A stretch of DNA of 64,000 bases from an uncultured Porphyromonadaceae bacterium (GCA_937921035.1 CALEUL010000060.1:124001-188000), one strand, 5' to 3'. Shown: positions 1 through 8,966, counted from the first letter of the stretch. The notes: generated from the letters alone by a model not told the origin. Program-made: numbers and translations.

Positions 1-201
1 TGTTTCGCTCACATGTCCGAAAGCGTAGTTGATATGCGTCATGTACTTCGGATCGGGCATAACGTCCGACCAGGAGGTAACGTAGGCAACCACAACCTTT
101 TCGGCAGGCGCCTCGGCAACAGGCTCCACGGCTTTTTTGCCGGAACTACAGGCAACAAGGCCCAGAGCAAGGATAGCGGAAGCTATAATATTTAATTTCA
201 T
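1..201 (-). CDS. GH18-type glycosidase lipoprotein (N-terminal part, cut by window edge)
   Basis: Only the first 67 codons are inside the window. The protein starts with a lipoprotein signal peptide whose lipobox is LVACSS (Cys18), so the mature protein should be anchored in the outer membrane or periplasm. After a short linker comes KVVVAYVTSWSDVMP and then THINYAFGHV, which match the first beta strand and the second conserved segment of glycoside hydrolase family 18 (chitinases and endo-beta-N-acetylglucosaminidases). The catalytic DxxDxDxE motif lies outside the window. It follows the MFS permease on the same strand after 46 bases, so it is probably the last visible gene of the amino-sugar operon. 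Release of GlcNAc-containing sugars would fit the kinase and deaminase upstream. The family call is fairly safe; the substrate is inference. Confidence 0.7.
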   Translation of the reverse strand, partial: MKLNIIASAILALGLVACSSGKKAVEPVAEAPAEKVVVAYVTSWSDVMPDPKYMTHINYAFGHVSET

Positions 202-247
202 CAGTGTGATTTTATGTTGGTTGTATAAAAATGTTTCTGCGCTTATA

Positions 248-1516
248 TCATTCAGCTGTCTGGCGAATCTTGGAACCGATCAAAGCATACAGCAGCATGA
301 TTATCTCGCTCGCAATCACGAGGCCCCATGTGCCTCTCCAGCCGCCAAGCATGTCGGCCAGGGCACCCTGCAGAAGCGGAAGGATGGCACCGCCCACAAC
401 GCCTATCATGAATACGCCAGTCGCCGCCGAGGTATATTTGCCCAGCTTAGCTACAGCGAGGGTGTAGATGCAGCCCCACATGATGGAGTGGAACAGCCCT
501 ACCGCGCTCAGCAGCCATGCGTCCTCGAAAACCATCGCGAGGGAAACCAGCACTGTGGCGCCTATTGTGGTTACTGTCAGCTGAGTACGCGGTGAGATTT
601 TGCTCAGAGAACTACCCACCAGACGTCCTGCAAGCATTCCGCCCCAGTATAGCGTGGCAAGCAATGCGGGCGATGCAATGCCCTGCTCGAAGGCATACAT
701 GTTTATGTTGGCGCCCACGCATACTTCGGCACCTACATAGAAGAATATAGCTACCACACCAAGTGTGAGATGACTGAACGACCATACGCTCTTTTCGAGT
801 TTCGCACCGCCGTCGTCGCGGGTGTTCTGTATGTCGGGTAGTGCGATTCTGCGCAGACTGATTGCCAGAATAGCCACTACCGCCATCAGGCAGAGAAAAG
901 GCATCATCAGGCTGTCGGCTGTGATGCTGTCTGTCGCCAGGCCCTCGAACACTATGCCCGTAACGAAATACGGCGCCACGGTTGTGCCTATCGAGTTGGC
1001 AGTACCGCCAATGGCCATTCGCTGCACTGCCTGGGTTCCTTTTACGGTACATGCCGTAAGGTAGGGGTTTATCACCACCTGCAGCACCGTCGCCGAACCG
1101 CCGGTAACAAACGAGCCGAGCAAGAACAGGATAAACGCTCCGGGAACAGAGTATTCACCGGCGCGGATTACAGCATCGGGGAACGTTACGGCAAAGAACG
1201 AGCAGCTGAATGTAAGCGCCAGGCCCACAAACATAACGGCAAGTCCGCGGACAAGTGTCGTGCGGTAGCCGGCGTTGTTGACCCAGCGCGCGCCTATGCC
1301 GCCGAAGATGGGATAGGCAAGAAACCAGGAGAACGTTATTAATGTGGCGAATGTATTTTTAAGACCTTTCATGCCCGAAAGAAGCATGCCCTGCAGCGGT
1401 GCCTGAAACTGGCTGTTGGCTGTGGTGAGGAAGCCTACCACCAGGAAGAGAAACACCATTGTAAGGAACGGTGCAAGATAGTTGGCGCGTTCGCGCTCTG
1501 CAGCTGTCATATCCAT
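248..1516 (-). CDS. MFS sugar permease (FucP/NagP-like)
   Basis: This 422-residue protein has about twelve hydrophobic segments and the layout of the fucose/glucose/GlcNAc MFS permeases. The N-terminal segment FLTMVFLFLVVGFLTTANSQ and the loop with NNAGYRTT-LVRGL are typical of this group. It would carry a monosaccharide, most likely GlcNAc or a related amino sugar, across the inner membrane by proton symport. The start is ATG-GAT-ATG, four bases after the stop of the NagB-family gene, so the two are in one operon. The pairing with an ROK kinase and an amino-sugar phosphate deaminase is the main reason for the GlcNAc reading. Glucose or galactose transport cannot be excluded from sequence alone. 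Confidence 0.82.
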   Translation of the reverse strand: MDMTAAERERANYLAPFLTMVFLFLVVGFLTTANSQFQAPLQGMLLSGMKGLKNTFATLITFSWFLAYPIFGGIGARWVNNAGYRTTLVRGLAVMFVGLALTFSCSFFAVTFPDAVIRAGEYSVPGAFILFLLGSFVTGGSATVLQVVINPYLTACTVKGTQAVQRMAIGGTANSIGTTVAPYFVTGIVFEGLATDSITADSLMMPFLCLMAVVAILAISLRRIALPDIQNTRDDGGAKLEKSVWSFSHLTLGVVAIFFYVGAEVCVGANINMYAFEQGIASPALLATLYWGGMLAGRLVGSSLSKISPRTQLTVTTIGATVLVSLAMVFEDAWLLSAVGLFHSIMWGCIYTLAVAKLGKYTSAATGVFMIGVVGGAILPLLQGALADMLGGWRGTWGLVIASEIIMLLYALIGSKIRQTAE

Positions 1517-1520
1517 AGTT

Positions 1521-2258
1521 TTATCGGATTGTCTTGGGGTTTATTAACGAAGCTGCCTCGACGTCGAAAATAAACTCGACATCCGGATGCAGGCGCAATA
1601 CCGATGCGGGCACCTCCGGGGTAATGGGGCACCCGAACATCTTTTTCACTATTTCGGCTTTGTTTTTTCCTTTGGCAACCAGCACGATACGGCGTGCGTT
1701 CATCATACCTTTAAGCCCGAGGGTGGCACCGCCGAGCCCTTCCTTTATTCCGGTCTCGCGACTGATACGCTCCTCAAGCTCTATGTTCATTTTCGAGGTC
1801 CACGCGTCAAGGCCAAACGGCGAACCGGGCTGGTTGAAACCCAGATGGCCGTTCTCGCCAAGGCCAAGCACAAGCAGGTCTATGCCTCCGCGGCTGTTTA
1901 TTTCATCCACAAATGCAGCACAGCTTTCTGCGAAATCGTCCGATTTTGTGGGAAGCATAAGAAAATGATTGTCATCGAGACCCAGCCCGTCTACAATTTC
2001 GGTCTTGAGCATGGTGTAGCATGCCCCGAAATACTGACGCGGTACGCCGATAACCTCGTCAACGCCGAAAAGCGTCAGTCCGCTGATATCAAAACCTTTT
2101 TCCTTGTATAGTTCCGCAATACGGCGGTGCATGTTGCCCGTAGTACGGCCCGTGGAAAGACCGATAACACTGTTTTTCTTATCTGTTATCTGCTCTACAA
2201 CGCGCCCTGCGGCAACGTCGTCGAACTGTTTCTCGCTATCTAAAACTGTAATTTTCAT
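1521..2258 (-). CDS. nagB: Glucosamine-6-phosphate deaminase family protein (NagB-like)
   Basis: The 245-residue protein belongs to the NagB family, which turns glucosamine-6-phosphate into fructose-6-phosphate and ammonia. The VDEVIG segment holds the Asp (D67) equivalent to E. coli D72, and GLGENGHLGFNQPG holds the active-site loop with H138 (E. coli H143). At the position of the E. coli catalytic Glu148 this protein has Gln143, and Asn136 stands where E. coli has Asp141; Bacillus enzymes also have Asn at the latter site but keep the Glu. The substitution could mean a related substrate such as galactosamine-6-phosphate. The start overlaps the stop of the ROK kinase by four bases (ATGA), so translation is probably coupled. 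The family is sure; the exact substrate is not. Confidence 0.82.
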   Translation of the reverse strand: MKITVLDSEKQFDDVAAGRVVEQITDKKNSVIGLSTGRTTGNMHRRIAELYKEKGFDISGLTLFGVDEVIGVPRQYFGACYTMLKTEIVDGLGLDDNHFLMLPTKSDDFAESCAAFVDEINSRGGIDLLVLGLGENGHLGFNQPGSPFGLDAWTSKMNIELEERISRETGIKEGLGGATLGLKGMMNARRIVLVAKGKNKAEIVKKMFGCPITPEVPASVLRLHPDVEFIFDVEAASLINPKTIR

Positions 2259-3199
2259 TTGTCCATTGCCACGGCTGCGGCACCTAAAAGTCCGATATAA
2301 TCCGGGTTAAGTTTTGTAAGCACCACGCCGTTGGAAACAAAACGCATCGTTGTGGGATTGAGCTTTGTAAGCACTTTCTCGTACATGAATCCGTTGGATA
2401 CTATGCCGCCGCCGAGAACCACTGTATCGGGGTCGGAAAAGCGCACAAGGTTCATTATGAGGTCGGCAAGCGCCTGCGCGGCATTTTCTACAAGCTGACA
2501 GGCAAGTTGGTCGCCCTTGAGGCACAGATTGTAGATGTCGGCCACGGAAACGCGTTCGCTTTCATCCTCGGGGATAGCCAGAGACGTAGGATGGAGTTTT
2601 TTCAGCTCGCGGGCGCTGCGGTCGAAGCCTATGCCGGAGACAATAGTCTCGACACAGTTCATTCGTCCGCATCCGCAACGCACACCGTTGCTCACGCCCA
2701 CTACGCTGTGGCCAATCTCGCCGGCGTTGAAATGCGCCCCGCGAATCTGATGGCCGTTCACTACTATACCGGCTGCAAGCCCGGTACCTACATTGATATA
2801 TATGAAATTATTGGAAACCTGACCGAAACCCCACACTCTTTCGGCGCGGGTTGCGCTTTTTACGTCGTTGTCGATGTGGCACGGAATACCGAATTTCTCG
2901 GTCAGCTGCGCGGCAAGGGGTATGGGCTGTGTTCTGCTGGGGTCGATCTGCAGCCAAACACCCTCCGTCGGGTTTACGCGGCCTATCAGACCAACGCCCA
3001 TGCTCACGGGCTTCTGTCCGTTGTGCCACCCCATAGTAGCGATATAGTCGGCTATCGATTCGTTTATCATATCGACGGCCTCCTGCTGGTTAAAGAATCC
3101 GGTATCGTATTTTTTATATCGAAGGATGTTGCCCGAGGCGTCAACCTCGCCGACAAGCAGTTTTGTACCTCCGAAATCCAGGCAAAGATATGTTTCCAT
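2255..3199 (-). CDS. ROK-family sugar kinase
   Basis: This 314-residue protein carries the ROK signature: an N-terminal phosphate-binding loop DFGGTKLLVG, the middle GVGLIGRVNP segment, the sugar-binding GAHFNAGEIGH with the catalytic-site E-x-G-H, a zinc-binding CGCGRMNCVET motif, and the C-terminal VVLGGGIV. Such enzymes phosphorylate glucose, GlcNAc or ManNAc at O6. It is the first gene of the minus-strand operon with the deaminase and permease, so GlcNAc is the most probable substrate; a NagA deacetylase would still be needed and is not in the window. Transcription seems to start from a promoter 59-66 bases upstream that shares a regulator site with the acetyltransferase gene next door. 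Confidence 0.88.
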   Translation of the reverse strand: METYLCLDFGGTKLLVGEVDASGNILRYKKYDTGFFNQQEAVDMINESIADYIATMGWHNGQKPVSMGVGLIGRVNPTEGVWLQIDPSRTQPIPLAAQLTEKFGIPCHIDNDVKSATRAERVWGFGQVSNNFIYINVGTGLAAGIVVNGHQIRGAHFNAGEIGHSVVGVSNGVRCGCGRMNCVETIVSGIGFDRSARELKKLHPTSLAIPEDESERVSVADIYNLCLKGDQLACQLVENAAQALADLIMNLVRFSDPDTVVLGGGIVSNGFMYEKVLTKLNPTTMRFVSNGVVLTKLNPDYIGLLGAAAVAMDK

Positions 3200-3257
3200 G
3201 ACAAGAAGAAATGAAGTGTTTATAACGGGGAACGCAGATGCGTTACTTTTTCAGGTG

Positions 3258-3310
3258 CAATATTAGCACCGATTTTTCGCATAGAGGTTTGGAAAATGTC
3301 AAAAAAGGTG
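3258..3310 (-). promoter_or_regulatory. Promoter and putative HTCS operator of the ROK operon
   Basis: On the minus strand a -7 element TAATATTG lies at 3265-3258. The expected TTTG at -33 is absent. Instead a 13-base block CACCTTTTTTGAC (3310-3298) lies 32 bases upstream of the -7 box. The same block and the same -7 surroundings, at the same spacing, precede the acetyltransferase gene at 4599-4651. A missing -33 box plus a shared upstream block suggests activator dependence; the adjacent hybrid two-component regulator is the obvious candidate. Confidence 0.6.
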
Positions 3311-3354
3311 TAAATGGCGTCAAATGACAATTCTTAAACCTATTTCCCCGCCGC

Positions 3355-4575
3355 TTATATCTTCAGCTTTATGCCAAGAACCTCCAGAAGACCCGTTATC
3401 CATATGCACACCAGGGAGAACAGTGCGCAGTTGAGCAGCCCGGGTATGCCGGCACTGAAAAAATCCATATTGATTCCGAAAAGATTGTCGATGCCGTACA
3501 GCAGATACGGAACCATATATGCCGTGAGCGTGGCTGTTCCTGCCGGTCGGATTATGCGGAACCAGCCGGTAAGGCCGCGGCCGTCAAGCCATGTAAAGAC
3601 ACCGTAGAGGGAACATGCGACAGCCATAGAGAAGCATACCCACGGGAGAGTCGCAGCAATCTTGGAAACTATGTAGAAATGGTGGGCAGCCATTCCGGCC
3701 ACAGCGAGTGCCGCCGCTCCGGCCAGGGTTACAAGCAGTTTTTTATTATCGGATCCGCGATAGCGTTCACCCAGAACAGACAGAACAAGACCGCCCATCG
3801 TGCAGGCACACAAGCCGCCGTTGCCGACATGGATTGTATGCAGAAATCCGCTCAGAAAGTTACCGTCGGGAAAATCGAGTATCGGATGCGAGCCGTATGC
3901 TTCGTTGAGCGGCGAGGTAAGAATATTCACAAGCACGAACACTCCGAATATGGCAAGGAGCCGCACCGGACGGTCGCGTACAATTAGATAGGAAACGGCA
4001 CAGATAAGATAAGCCCAGCCTATAAGCCCGAGAATACTGGTGCGGAACCCGAACACTTGCCCTTCGCCGTTGCGGAAGGTAAGCATAAGATATATCAGAA
4101 TAGCCGCGCCGGCAATCTTAAGCCCGGCGAATACGTATCGTAGCCGTCGCGAGGTTTCGCGCGGATATTGGTTCCATACACATATAAAACCTGCAAGCAT
4201 CAGAATCCAGTATAAGCCCATAGGATACGGTGCATCATCCGATATCCACCCCTCAGAATTGCCTAAGAAAGCACCCGTAACCAGCAGAGCGAATGTGCGC
4301 AGAAGAATATGCAGAAGAGTGGATGCGTCGCTGAAGCCTTTGGCGCTGCGTCGTTCTATGGCGTATGGTATCGACATACCCACGGCAAAAAGAAAACAGG
4401 GAAACACGATGTCGGCCAGGCCCATGAAATCCTCGCCCCATGCGGCATGCTCAAGCCAATGCGGTACACCTTCCAGCTTCCAGAAACTGTTTACAAAAAT
4501 CATTATCAGCACCGTCAGGCCCCGGAGCATATCTATCGCTCCGTTTCGCACTGTAAATTTCCTTGCGTTTTCCAT
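3355..4575 (-). CDS. HGSNAT/DUF5009-type membrane acyltransferase
   Basis: The 406-residue protein has about ten membrane segments. Its N-terminal block RNGAIDMLRGLTVLIMIFVN followed by LEHAAWGEDFMGLADIVFPCFLF matches the bacterial relatives of human heparan-alpha-glucosaminide N-acetyltransferase; the His of LEHAAW aligns with the acetyl-carrying His of that family. The human enzyme moves acetyl groups across the membrane from acetyl-CoA onto terminal glucosamine. Its place between an amino-sugar regulator and an amino-sugar catabolic operon, with a matching promoter motif, supports action on glucosamine-containing glycans in the periplasm. This role is inference; bacterial members are poorly characterised. 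It appears to be transcribed alone, since promoter-like sequences lie on both sides. Confidence 0.75.
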   Translation of the reverse strand: MENARKFTVRNGAIDMLRGLTVLIMIFVNSFWKLEGVPHWLEHAAWGEDFMGLADIVFPCFLFAVGMSIPYAIERRSAKGFSDASTLLHILLRTFALLVTGAFLGNSEGWISDDAPYPMGLYWILMLAGFICVWNQYPRETSRRLRYVFAGLKIAGAAILIYLMLTFRNGEGQVFGFRTSILGLIGWAYLICAVSYLIVRDRPVRLLAIFGVFVLVNILTSPLNEAYGSHPILDFPDGNFLSGFLHTIHVGNGGLCACTMGGLVLSVLGERYRGSDNKKLLVTLAGAAALAVAGMAAHHFYIVSKIAATLPWVCFSMAVACSLYGVFTWLDGRGLTGWFRIIRPAGTATLTAYMVPYLLYGIDNLFGINMDFFSAGIPGLLNCALFSLVCIWITGLLEVLGIKLKI

Positions 4576-4598
4576 AGTATACTATTATAAACCGGCTG

Positions 4599-4651
4599 CA
4601 ATATTAGCGACGATTTCATTAAAGGAAGTTTTGGAAACGTCAAAAAAGGTG
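4599..4651 (-). promoter_or_regulatory. Promoter and putative HTCS operator of the acyltransferase gene
   Basis: The minus strand has a -7 element TAATATTG at 4606-4599 and the block CACCTTTTTTGAC at 4651-4639. The spacing of 32 bases between them is the same as in the ROK promoter, and the twelve bases GCTAATATTGCA around the -7 box are also identical in both. It lies in the 92-base gap just downstream of the regulator gene. Confidence 0.6.
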
Positions 4652-4667
4652 GAAATACTGCCAATTC

Positions 4668-7600
4668 CTAAAGTTTGCTCGGGCTGATGCCATACTGTTT
4701 CTTAAAACAGGTGCTGAAATACTTCGGATCGGAGAAACCGGTCATGTATGCCACTTCGCTGATGGTATACCGGCGGTTTTCCAGAAGTTCCTTTGCCTTG
4801 CTCAGGCGCCGCACGCGGATATACTCGTTTATCGATTCGCCGCTCAGCGCCTTTATCTTGTTGTAGATTGTGGTGCGGCTCATGCCCATGTCGCGGCACA
4901 GATCGGCGATGGAATACTCCGAATCGCTGATATGCCCGTCTATCACAGCAATTATTCGCTCCATGAATTCGCGGTCGAGTTCGTTGATGGCATCCACCTT
5001 TCCGGGCTGCTCCTCGCCCGACATTATGCGCGTCTGCATCTGGCGGCGCGAGGCAAGGATGTTGCGTATGCGCAGACGCAGCACCGATATGTCGAAAGGC
5101 TTAACGATATAGTCGTTGGCGCCCGACTCGAGGCCGAGGATAATACTCTCGCGCTCGCTCAGGGCACTCAGCAGGATTACGGGTATATGGCTTGTCTCTA
5201 CCGACGTCTTGAGTTTCTGGCACAGCTCGTAGCCCGACATGCCTTTCAGACGCACGTCCGACACAACGATGTCGGGGTTGATATTGCCCACATCGGCAAG
5301 AACTTCTTCGGCGCCGGAATAGCATATAACATTATATGTATCGGAAAGCGACTGCGACAGATAATCGAGTATGTCGCGCTCGTCGTCGACAAGCACAATT
5401 GTTTCTTTGGTGCTGTCGGTAGCCGGTACCGGCATGTCGGCGGTTTCCTGACGGTCGGGAATCTGACGTGCCGGTGCTTTTATTTCGCGAGGGAAAACAA
5501 GAGTGAACGTCGTGCCCTGGTTTTCGCGGCTGCTTACACTCACTTTCGCCTTGTGCAGGCGGCATAGGCGGTGCACTATCAGCAGGCCCATACCAGAACC
5601 TATCTCGTCGGTGGATATGGCGTTCTGGCCACGGTACTCGTTACGGAACAGACGCCCGCGGTCGTGCACGGGTATGCCTATGCCCGTATCGGCTATTTCC
5701 AGTGTCCAGGTCTTTTTGTCGCACCTTGCCGACACGGTTACCGAGCCCTGGAAAGTATATTTTATCGCGTTGGACAACAGATTGTCCAGTATATGGCTCA
5801 GTTTGTTGCAGTCTATCGCCACCGGAGGCATGTCGTCGGGCACCGACACTTCTATACGCAGCCCTTTCTGAAGGGCAGCCACACGCCATTCGGCAACTTT
5901 CGATTTCAGGAAGTCAAGAATGTTCGTTCTGGTCAGATTCAGACAATCCGAATGCTGGCTCTCGCGGCGCAGATCGAGCAGCTTGCCTATCATGCCGAGC
6001 AGCTTGTCCACATTGGACATTGCCAGACGCGCGTTCCTTATTGTGTCCTCGGGCAGGTCGGCGCGGTTCTCTATCTCGCCCAAAGGCGCCTTGATAAGCG
6101 TTACCGGCGCACGAAGATCGTGAACGAGGTTAAGGAACGACTGTATCTTGTCGGTGATGCGCTGCTCTCGCTGACGCTTGCGGACATAGATAGCCACTAA
6201 CCACACCAGCACGAGAGCAAGAAGGACATAGCTCAGTTTCGCCCACCAGGTGAGCCAGAACGGCGGCCGCACGGTAACGGGCAGCATGCGTTCCGCGACA
6301 ATATCGCCGCCGACGGCATCCACGGCCTGTATCTCCATTGTATAATCTCCGTGAGGAATGTTATGGCAGATTATGTCGTGCGAATCGGGCACTTTCTGCC
6401 ACTCGTTGTCGTAACCTTTCAGCCTCCAGCGGTACGCATAGCGCCGCGTGTTACCGAGATTCAGCGTGGAAAAGCGGACGCTGAAAGTATTCTGATTATG
6501 GGCAAGGACAAGACGCCCGAGGTGCTCGGGTGCGACCGGCAGCGCCCCCTCCCCTACCGTAGCTTTGCTGTGGTTTATTTCGATATCGTTGAAAACAATC
6601 TTTATCGGCGATGCCTCCTTCAGAATCACTTCCGGGTCTATGGTAATAACGCCGTCCACAGTACCGATGTGCAGGCGTCCTTCGCTATCAAGGAAGCGCG
6701 AACGCATGATAAACGATTCCGCCTCAAGTTCGAGCAACGACGTTACACACATGGCCTTCCGGCGGTCGGCGCCTATTACATAAAGATTGTTTTCCGTAAA
6801 GAACCACAGGTTGTTGTTCCTGTCCAGCGCAAGGCCGTAGATATTGGCGAGTTCACTGTCGTCGCCAAGTGCGAACACCTCGGCTGTGCCGTCGGCAAGA
6901 TTCTGGCGTATAAGCCCCTGTCCGTCGGTGGCAAACCACATTTCGTCGCGCTTCGGGTCATACACCACATCGCAGGTATAATTGTATATCTCTATGTCGC
7001 CAATTTTGCGCACCCATTCAAACTTTTCGTCCGGCCCGAATACGGCCACGCCGCCGCAGCCACTGATAAACAGCTTTCCGTCCGGACCGGCAGACATGTC
7101 GCAGATACACTCCGACGGATAGTAATAATACGTGTCGGTCGACATGTTGTAGCGCGTGAGTTCGCCGCGTATGCCGCCGAACCACAGATTGTCGCCATAG
7201 GCATAAATCTCGTATATATAATCCGTACCTACGCCCTTATCTCCCACCCGGGAAGGCATACGGCGCATGACGCCGCTACGTTTGTCTATGGTCCACAACC
7301 CCGAACCATAACCGCCCGCATATATGGTACCGTCCGGAGCCTGCGCTATAGATAGGATATTGCATTCCGGACCGTTGCGGCCGTCGAGAAAATGCTGCCA
7401 GCGACCATCCTTGCCGCACACACTCAGGCCCAGATCTGTGCCGTACCACATGTCCCCGTCAGCATCGCGGAAGATAGCGTTCACACAGCCGGCTATAAGC
7501 GAGTTGCTGTTGTGGCTGTCGTGGCGGATAAGCGACGGCAGCTCAGTTGTTTCGTCGATATAGTCGATACCCTGGCTCGAATTGCTTACCCACATGCCTC

Positions 7601-8510
7601 CTTTGCTGTCGAAGCAGACTCCCGAAACGGTGTTGGCCGAAAGCGAGCCGGCTTTCGAATCATAGGAATAATGGTGCAGAATATCCTCCGCACGGGCATC
7701 TATCTCGTAGACACCGGCGCCGTCGACAGCCACAAAAATCGAGCCGCCGCGCACGTCTATGTCGGTAACAGGCATCTTAGGCACCGCACATCGTATTTTA
7801 CGCGCCTTGTACGGTTCATTTTCGTCTACAACATATATCGAGTTGGCAAACGAGCCAGCAAACACCTTCCCTGCCGCGAATGCCATCTTGTCCATGCTAA
7901 CACCCGCTGTGTTCTCTACAGGCACAACCTCTCGGACAGTGCCGTCGGCATTTTCGCGTATATGGTACAGTCCGGCCGTAGTGGAGGCGTACAGCGTATG
8001 CCCCGGCGCAGCAATAACCGAATTCACAACGCTGCCGGGAAGAGCGAAACGCCGCAGCACCGTATCCTTTTTCTGATAAACACCGTCCGAGGTGCTAAGA
8101 AGAATATCGTCCTCGCGGAACAATGCATTTTCGAGCCTCATGTTCTCGCCCACTGCCGCGACATCTACAAGCTCTTCAAACCGGTCATACTCAGCATTAT
8201 ACCCAAACAATTGACCAGAATTGAACGACACCCACAGGTGTCCGTCGCCCATACGGCCTGTAAGAGTGGCAAAATCATTATGCGGCTTCGCGCCCTTGCG
8301 GAAGTGGTAGGCGCGGAACTCGCTGCCGTCGTAACGCACAAGGCCGCGCGTGGTATACACCCATACAAAACCCGCAGTATCTGTATCTATGGAAAAGGAC
8401 TGGCGGTTAAGCAGACCGTCGCGCTCGCTGAAATGCCGCGCCAGACAAGGCACAGCCGACAAACCACATATAATATATAGTATAAGTATCTGACCAAAGG
8501 CTCTTTTCAT
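4668..8510 (-). CDS. Hybrid two-component system sensor/regulator (HTCS)
   Basis: This 1280-residue protein joins sensor kinase, receiver and DNA-binding parts in one chain, as is usual for glycan regulators in Bacteroidales. A signal peptide (1-24) leads into two-bladed-propeller (Reg_prop-type) repeats up to about 640, a Y_Y_Y domain (about 660-740) and a membrane helix WWAKLSYVLLALVLVWLVAI. In the cytoplasm follow the phosphoacceptor motif VHDLRAPVTLI, an ATPase domain with NAIKYT and ADTGIGIP, a receiver with phosphorylatable Asp in VVSDVRL and the KPFD motif, and a C-terminal AraC-type helix-turn-helix ending GFSDPKYFSTCFKKQYG. All catalytic residues are in place. It should sense a GlcNAc-containing oligosaccharide in the periplasm and activate the two flanking promoters; the ligand is inference. 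Confidence 0.93.
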   Translation of the reverse strand: MKRAFGQILILYIICGLSAVPCLARHFSERDGLLNRQSFSIDTDTAGFVWVYTTRGLVRYDGSEFRAYHFRKGAKPHNDFATLTGRMGDGHLWVSFNSGQLFGYNAEYDRFEELVDVAAVGENMRLENALFREDDILLSTSDGVYQKKDTVLRRFALPGSVVNSVIAAPGHTLYASTTAGLYHIRENADGTVREVVPVENTAGVSMDKMAFAAGKVFAGSFANSIYVVDENEPYKARKIRCAVPKMPVTDIDVRGGSIFVAVDGAGVYEIDARAEDILHHYSYDSKAGSLSANTVSGVCFDSKGGMWVSNSSQGIDYIDETTELPSLIRHDSHNSNSLIAGCVNAIFRDADGDMWYGTDLGLSVCGKDGRWQHFLDGRNGPECNILSIAQAPDGTIYAGGYGSGLWTIDKRSGVMRRMPSRVGDKGVGTDYIYEIYAYGDNLWFGGIRGELTRYNMSTDTYYYYPSECICDMSAGPDGKLFISGCGGVAVFGPDEKFEWVRKIGDIEIYNYTCDVVYDPKRDEMWFATDGQGLIRQNLADGTAEVFALGDDSELANIYGLALDRNNNLWFFTENNLYVIGADRRKAMCVTSLLELEAESFIMRSRFLDSEGRLHIGTVDGVITIDPEVILKEASPIKIVFNDIEINHSKATVGEGALPVAPEHLGRLVLAHNQNTFSVRFSTLNLGNTRRYAYRWRLKGYDNEWQKVPDSHDIICHNIPHGDYTMEIQAVDAVGGDIVAERMLPVTVRPPFWLTWWAKLSYVLLALVLVWLVAIYVRKRQREQRITDKIQSFLNLVHDLRAPVTLIKAPLGEIENRADLPEDTIRNARLAMSNVDKLLGMIGKLLDLRRESQHSDCLNLTRTNILDFLKSKVAEWRVAALQKGLRIEVSVPDDMPPVAIDCNKLSHILDNLLSNAIKYTFQGSVTVSARCDKKTWTLEIADTGIGIPVHDRGRLFRNEYRGQNAISTDEIGSGMGLLIVHRLCRLHKAKVSVSSRENQGTTFTLVFPREIKAPARQIPDRQETADMPVPATDSTKETIVLVDDERDILDYLSQSLSDTYNVICYSGAEEVLADVGNINPDIVVSDVRLKGMSGYELCQKLKTSVETSHIPVILLSALSERESIILGLESGANDYIVKPFDISVLRLRIRNILASRRQMQTRIMSGEEQPGKVDAINELDREFMERIIAVIDGHISDSEYSIADLCRDMGMSRTTIYNKIKALSGESINEYIRVRRLSKAKELLENRRYTISEVAYMTGFSDPKYFSTCFKKQYGISPSKL

Positions 8511-8556
8511 CTAATAGCAATGGTAGAAAGATAGAACGGTAATAGATTTTGCTCCA

Positions 8557-8588
8557 CAAAATTATAACAATCCCTCCTATTCTCCAAA
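8557..8588 (-). promoter_or_regulatory. Promoter of the HTCS gene
   Basis: The minus strand reads TTTG (8588-8585), 20 bases, then TAATTTTG (8564-8557). This fits the Bacteroidetes housekeeping consensus TTTG-N19-21-TAnnTTTG fully and ends 46 bases upstream of the start codon. Confidence 0.75.
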
Positions 8589-8700
8589 TTTCATTCGCCA
8601 ATGGTAATAAAGTGGAGAATGAAGAGCGCAGAGTGGAGAGGTTTTCAATGCTCACCAAATGGAATTTAAACGAGAACTTAGATGTTTTTGCGTGGTGGAA

Positions 8701-8732
8701 TTTGCACAGTAAGCGGTAAATTTCTATATTTG
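8701..8732 (+). promoter_or_regulatory. Promoter of the secreted orphan gene
   Basis: TTTG at 8701-8704, a 20-base spacer and TATATTTG at 8725-8732 give a perfect Bacteroidetes promoter. Transcription would start near 8739, leaving an unusually long leader of about 315 bases before the ATG at 9056. Confidence 0.75.
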
Positions 8733-8846
8733 CAAGCGGTTAGCCGACAGAGGTCGCTGCCTTTTTATTTTTTCATAAGCGTTTCATGCTTTATCCTTTC
8801 TCGGAAATCGCCAATTTCAAAACACGAAGGAGAGAGCAGTCGAAAA

Positions 8847-8966
8847 ACGCTCATGCGTGTCGAGTATCCACTCCCCGGCAAGGGGACTATCGATATCCGA
8901 TATGGCGTGGGAGTGGACTGTTTATTTCGTGTTTAGGCGTTTGGCGATGCCTCCGAGAAGATAAAC
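8847..8966 (+). ncRNA. Structured 5' leader (possible cis-regulatory RNA)
   Basis: Several perfect stems occur in order: ACGC/GCGT at 8847-8850 and 8855-8858, TCCACTCCC/GGGAGTGGA at 8867-8875 and 8909-8917, GTTTAT/ATAAAC at 8920-8925 and 8961-8966, and inside the last one AGGC/GCCT at 8935-8938 and 8949-8952. The 9-bp stem encloses a small CCCC/GGGG hairpin. The region is on the transcript of the 9056 gene by its promoter position. I do not recognise a named riboswitch family. Confidence 0.45.
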
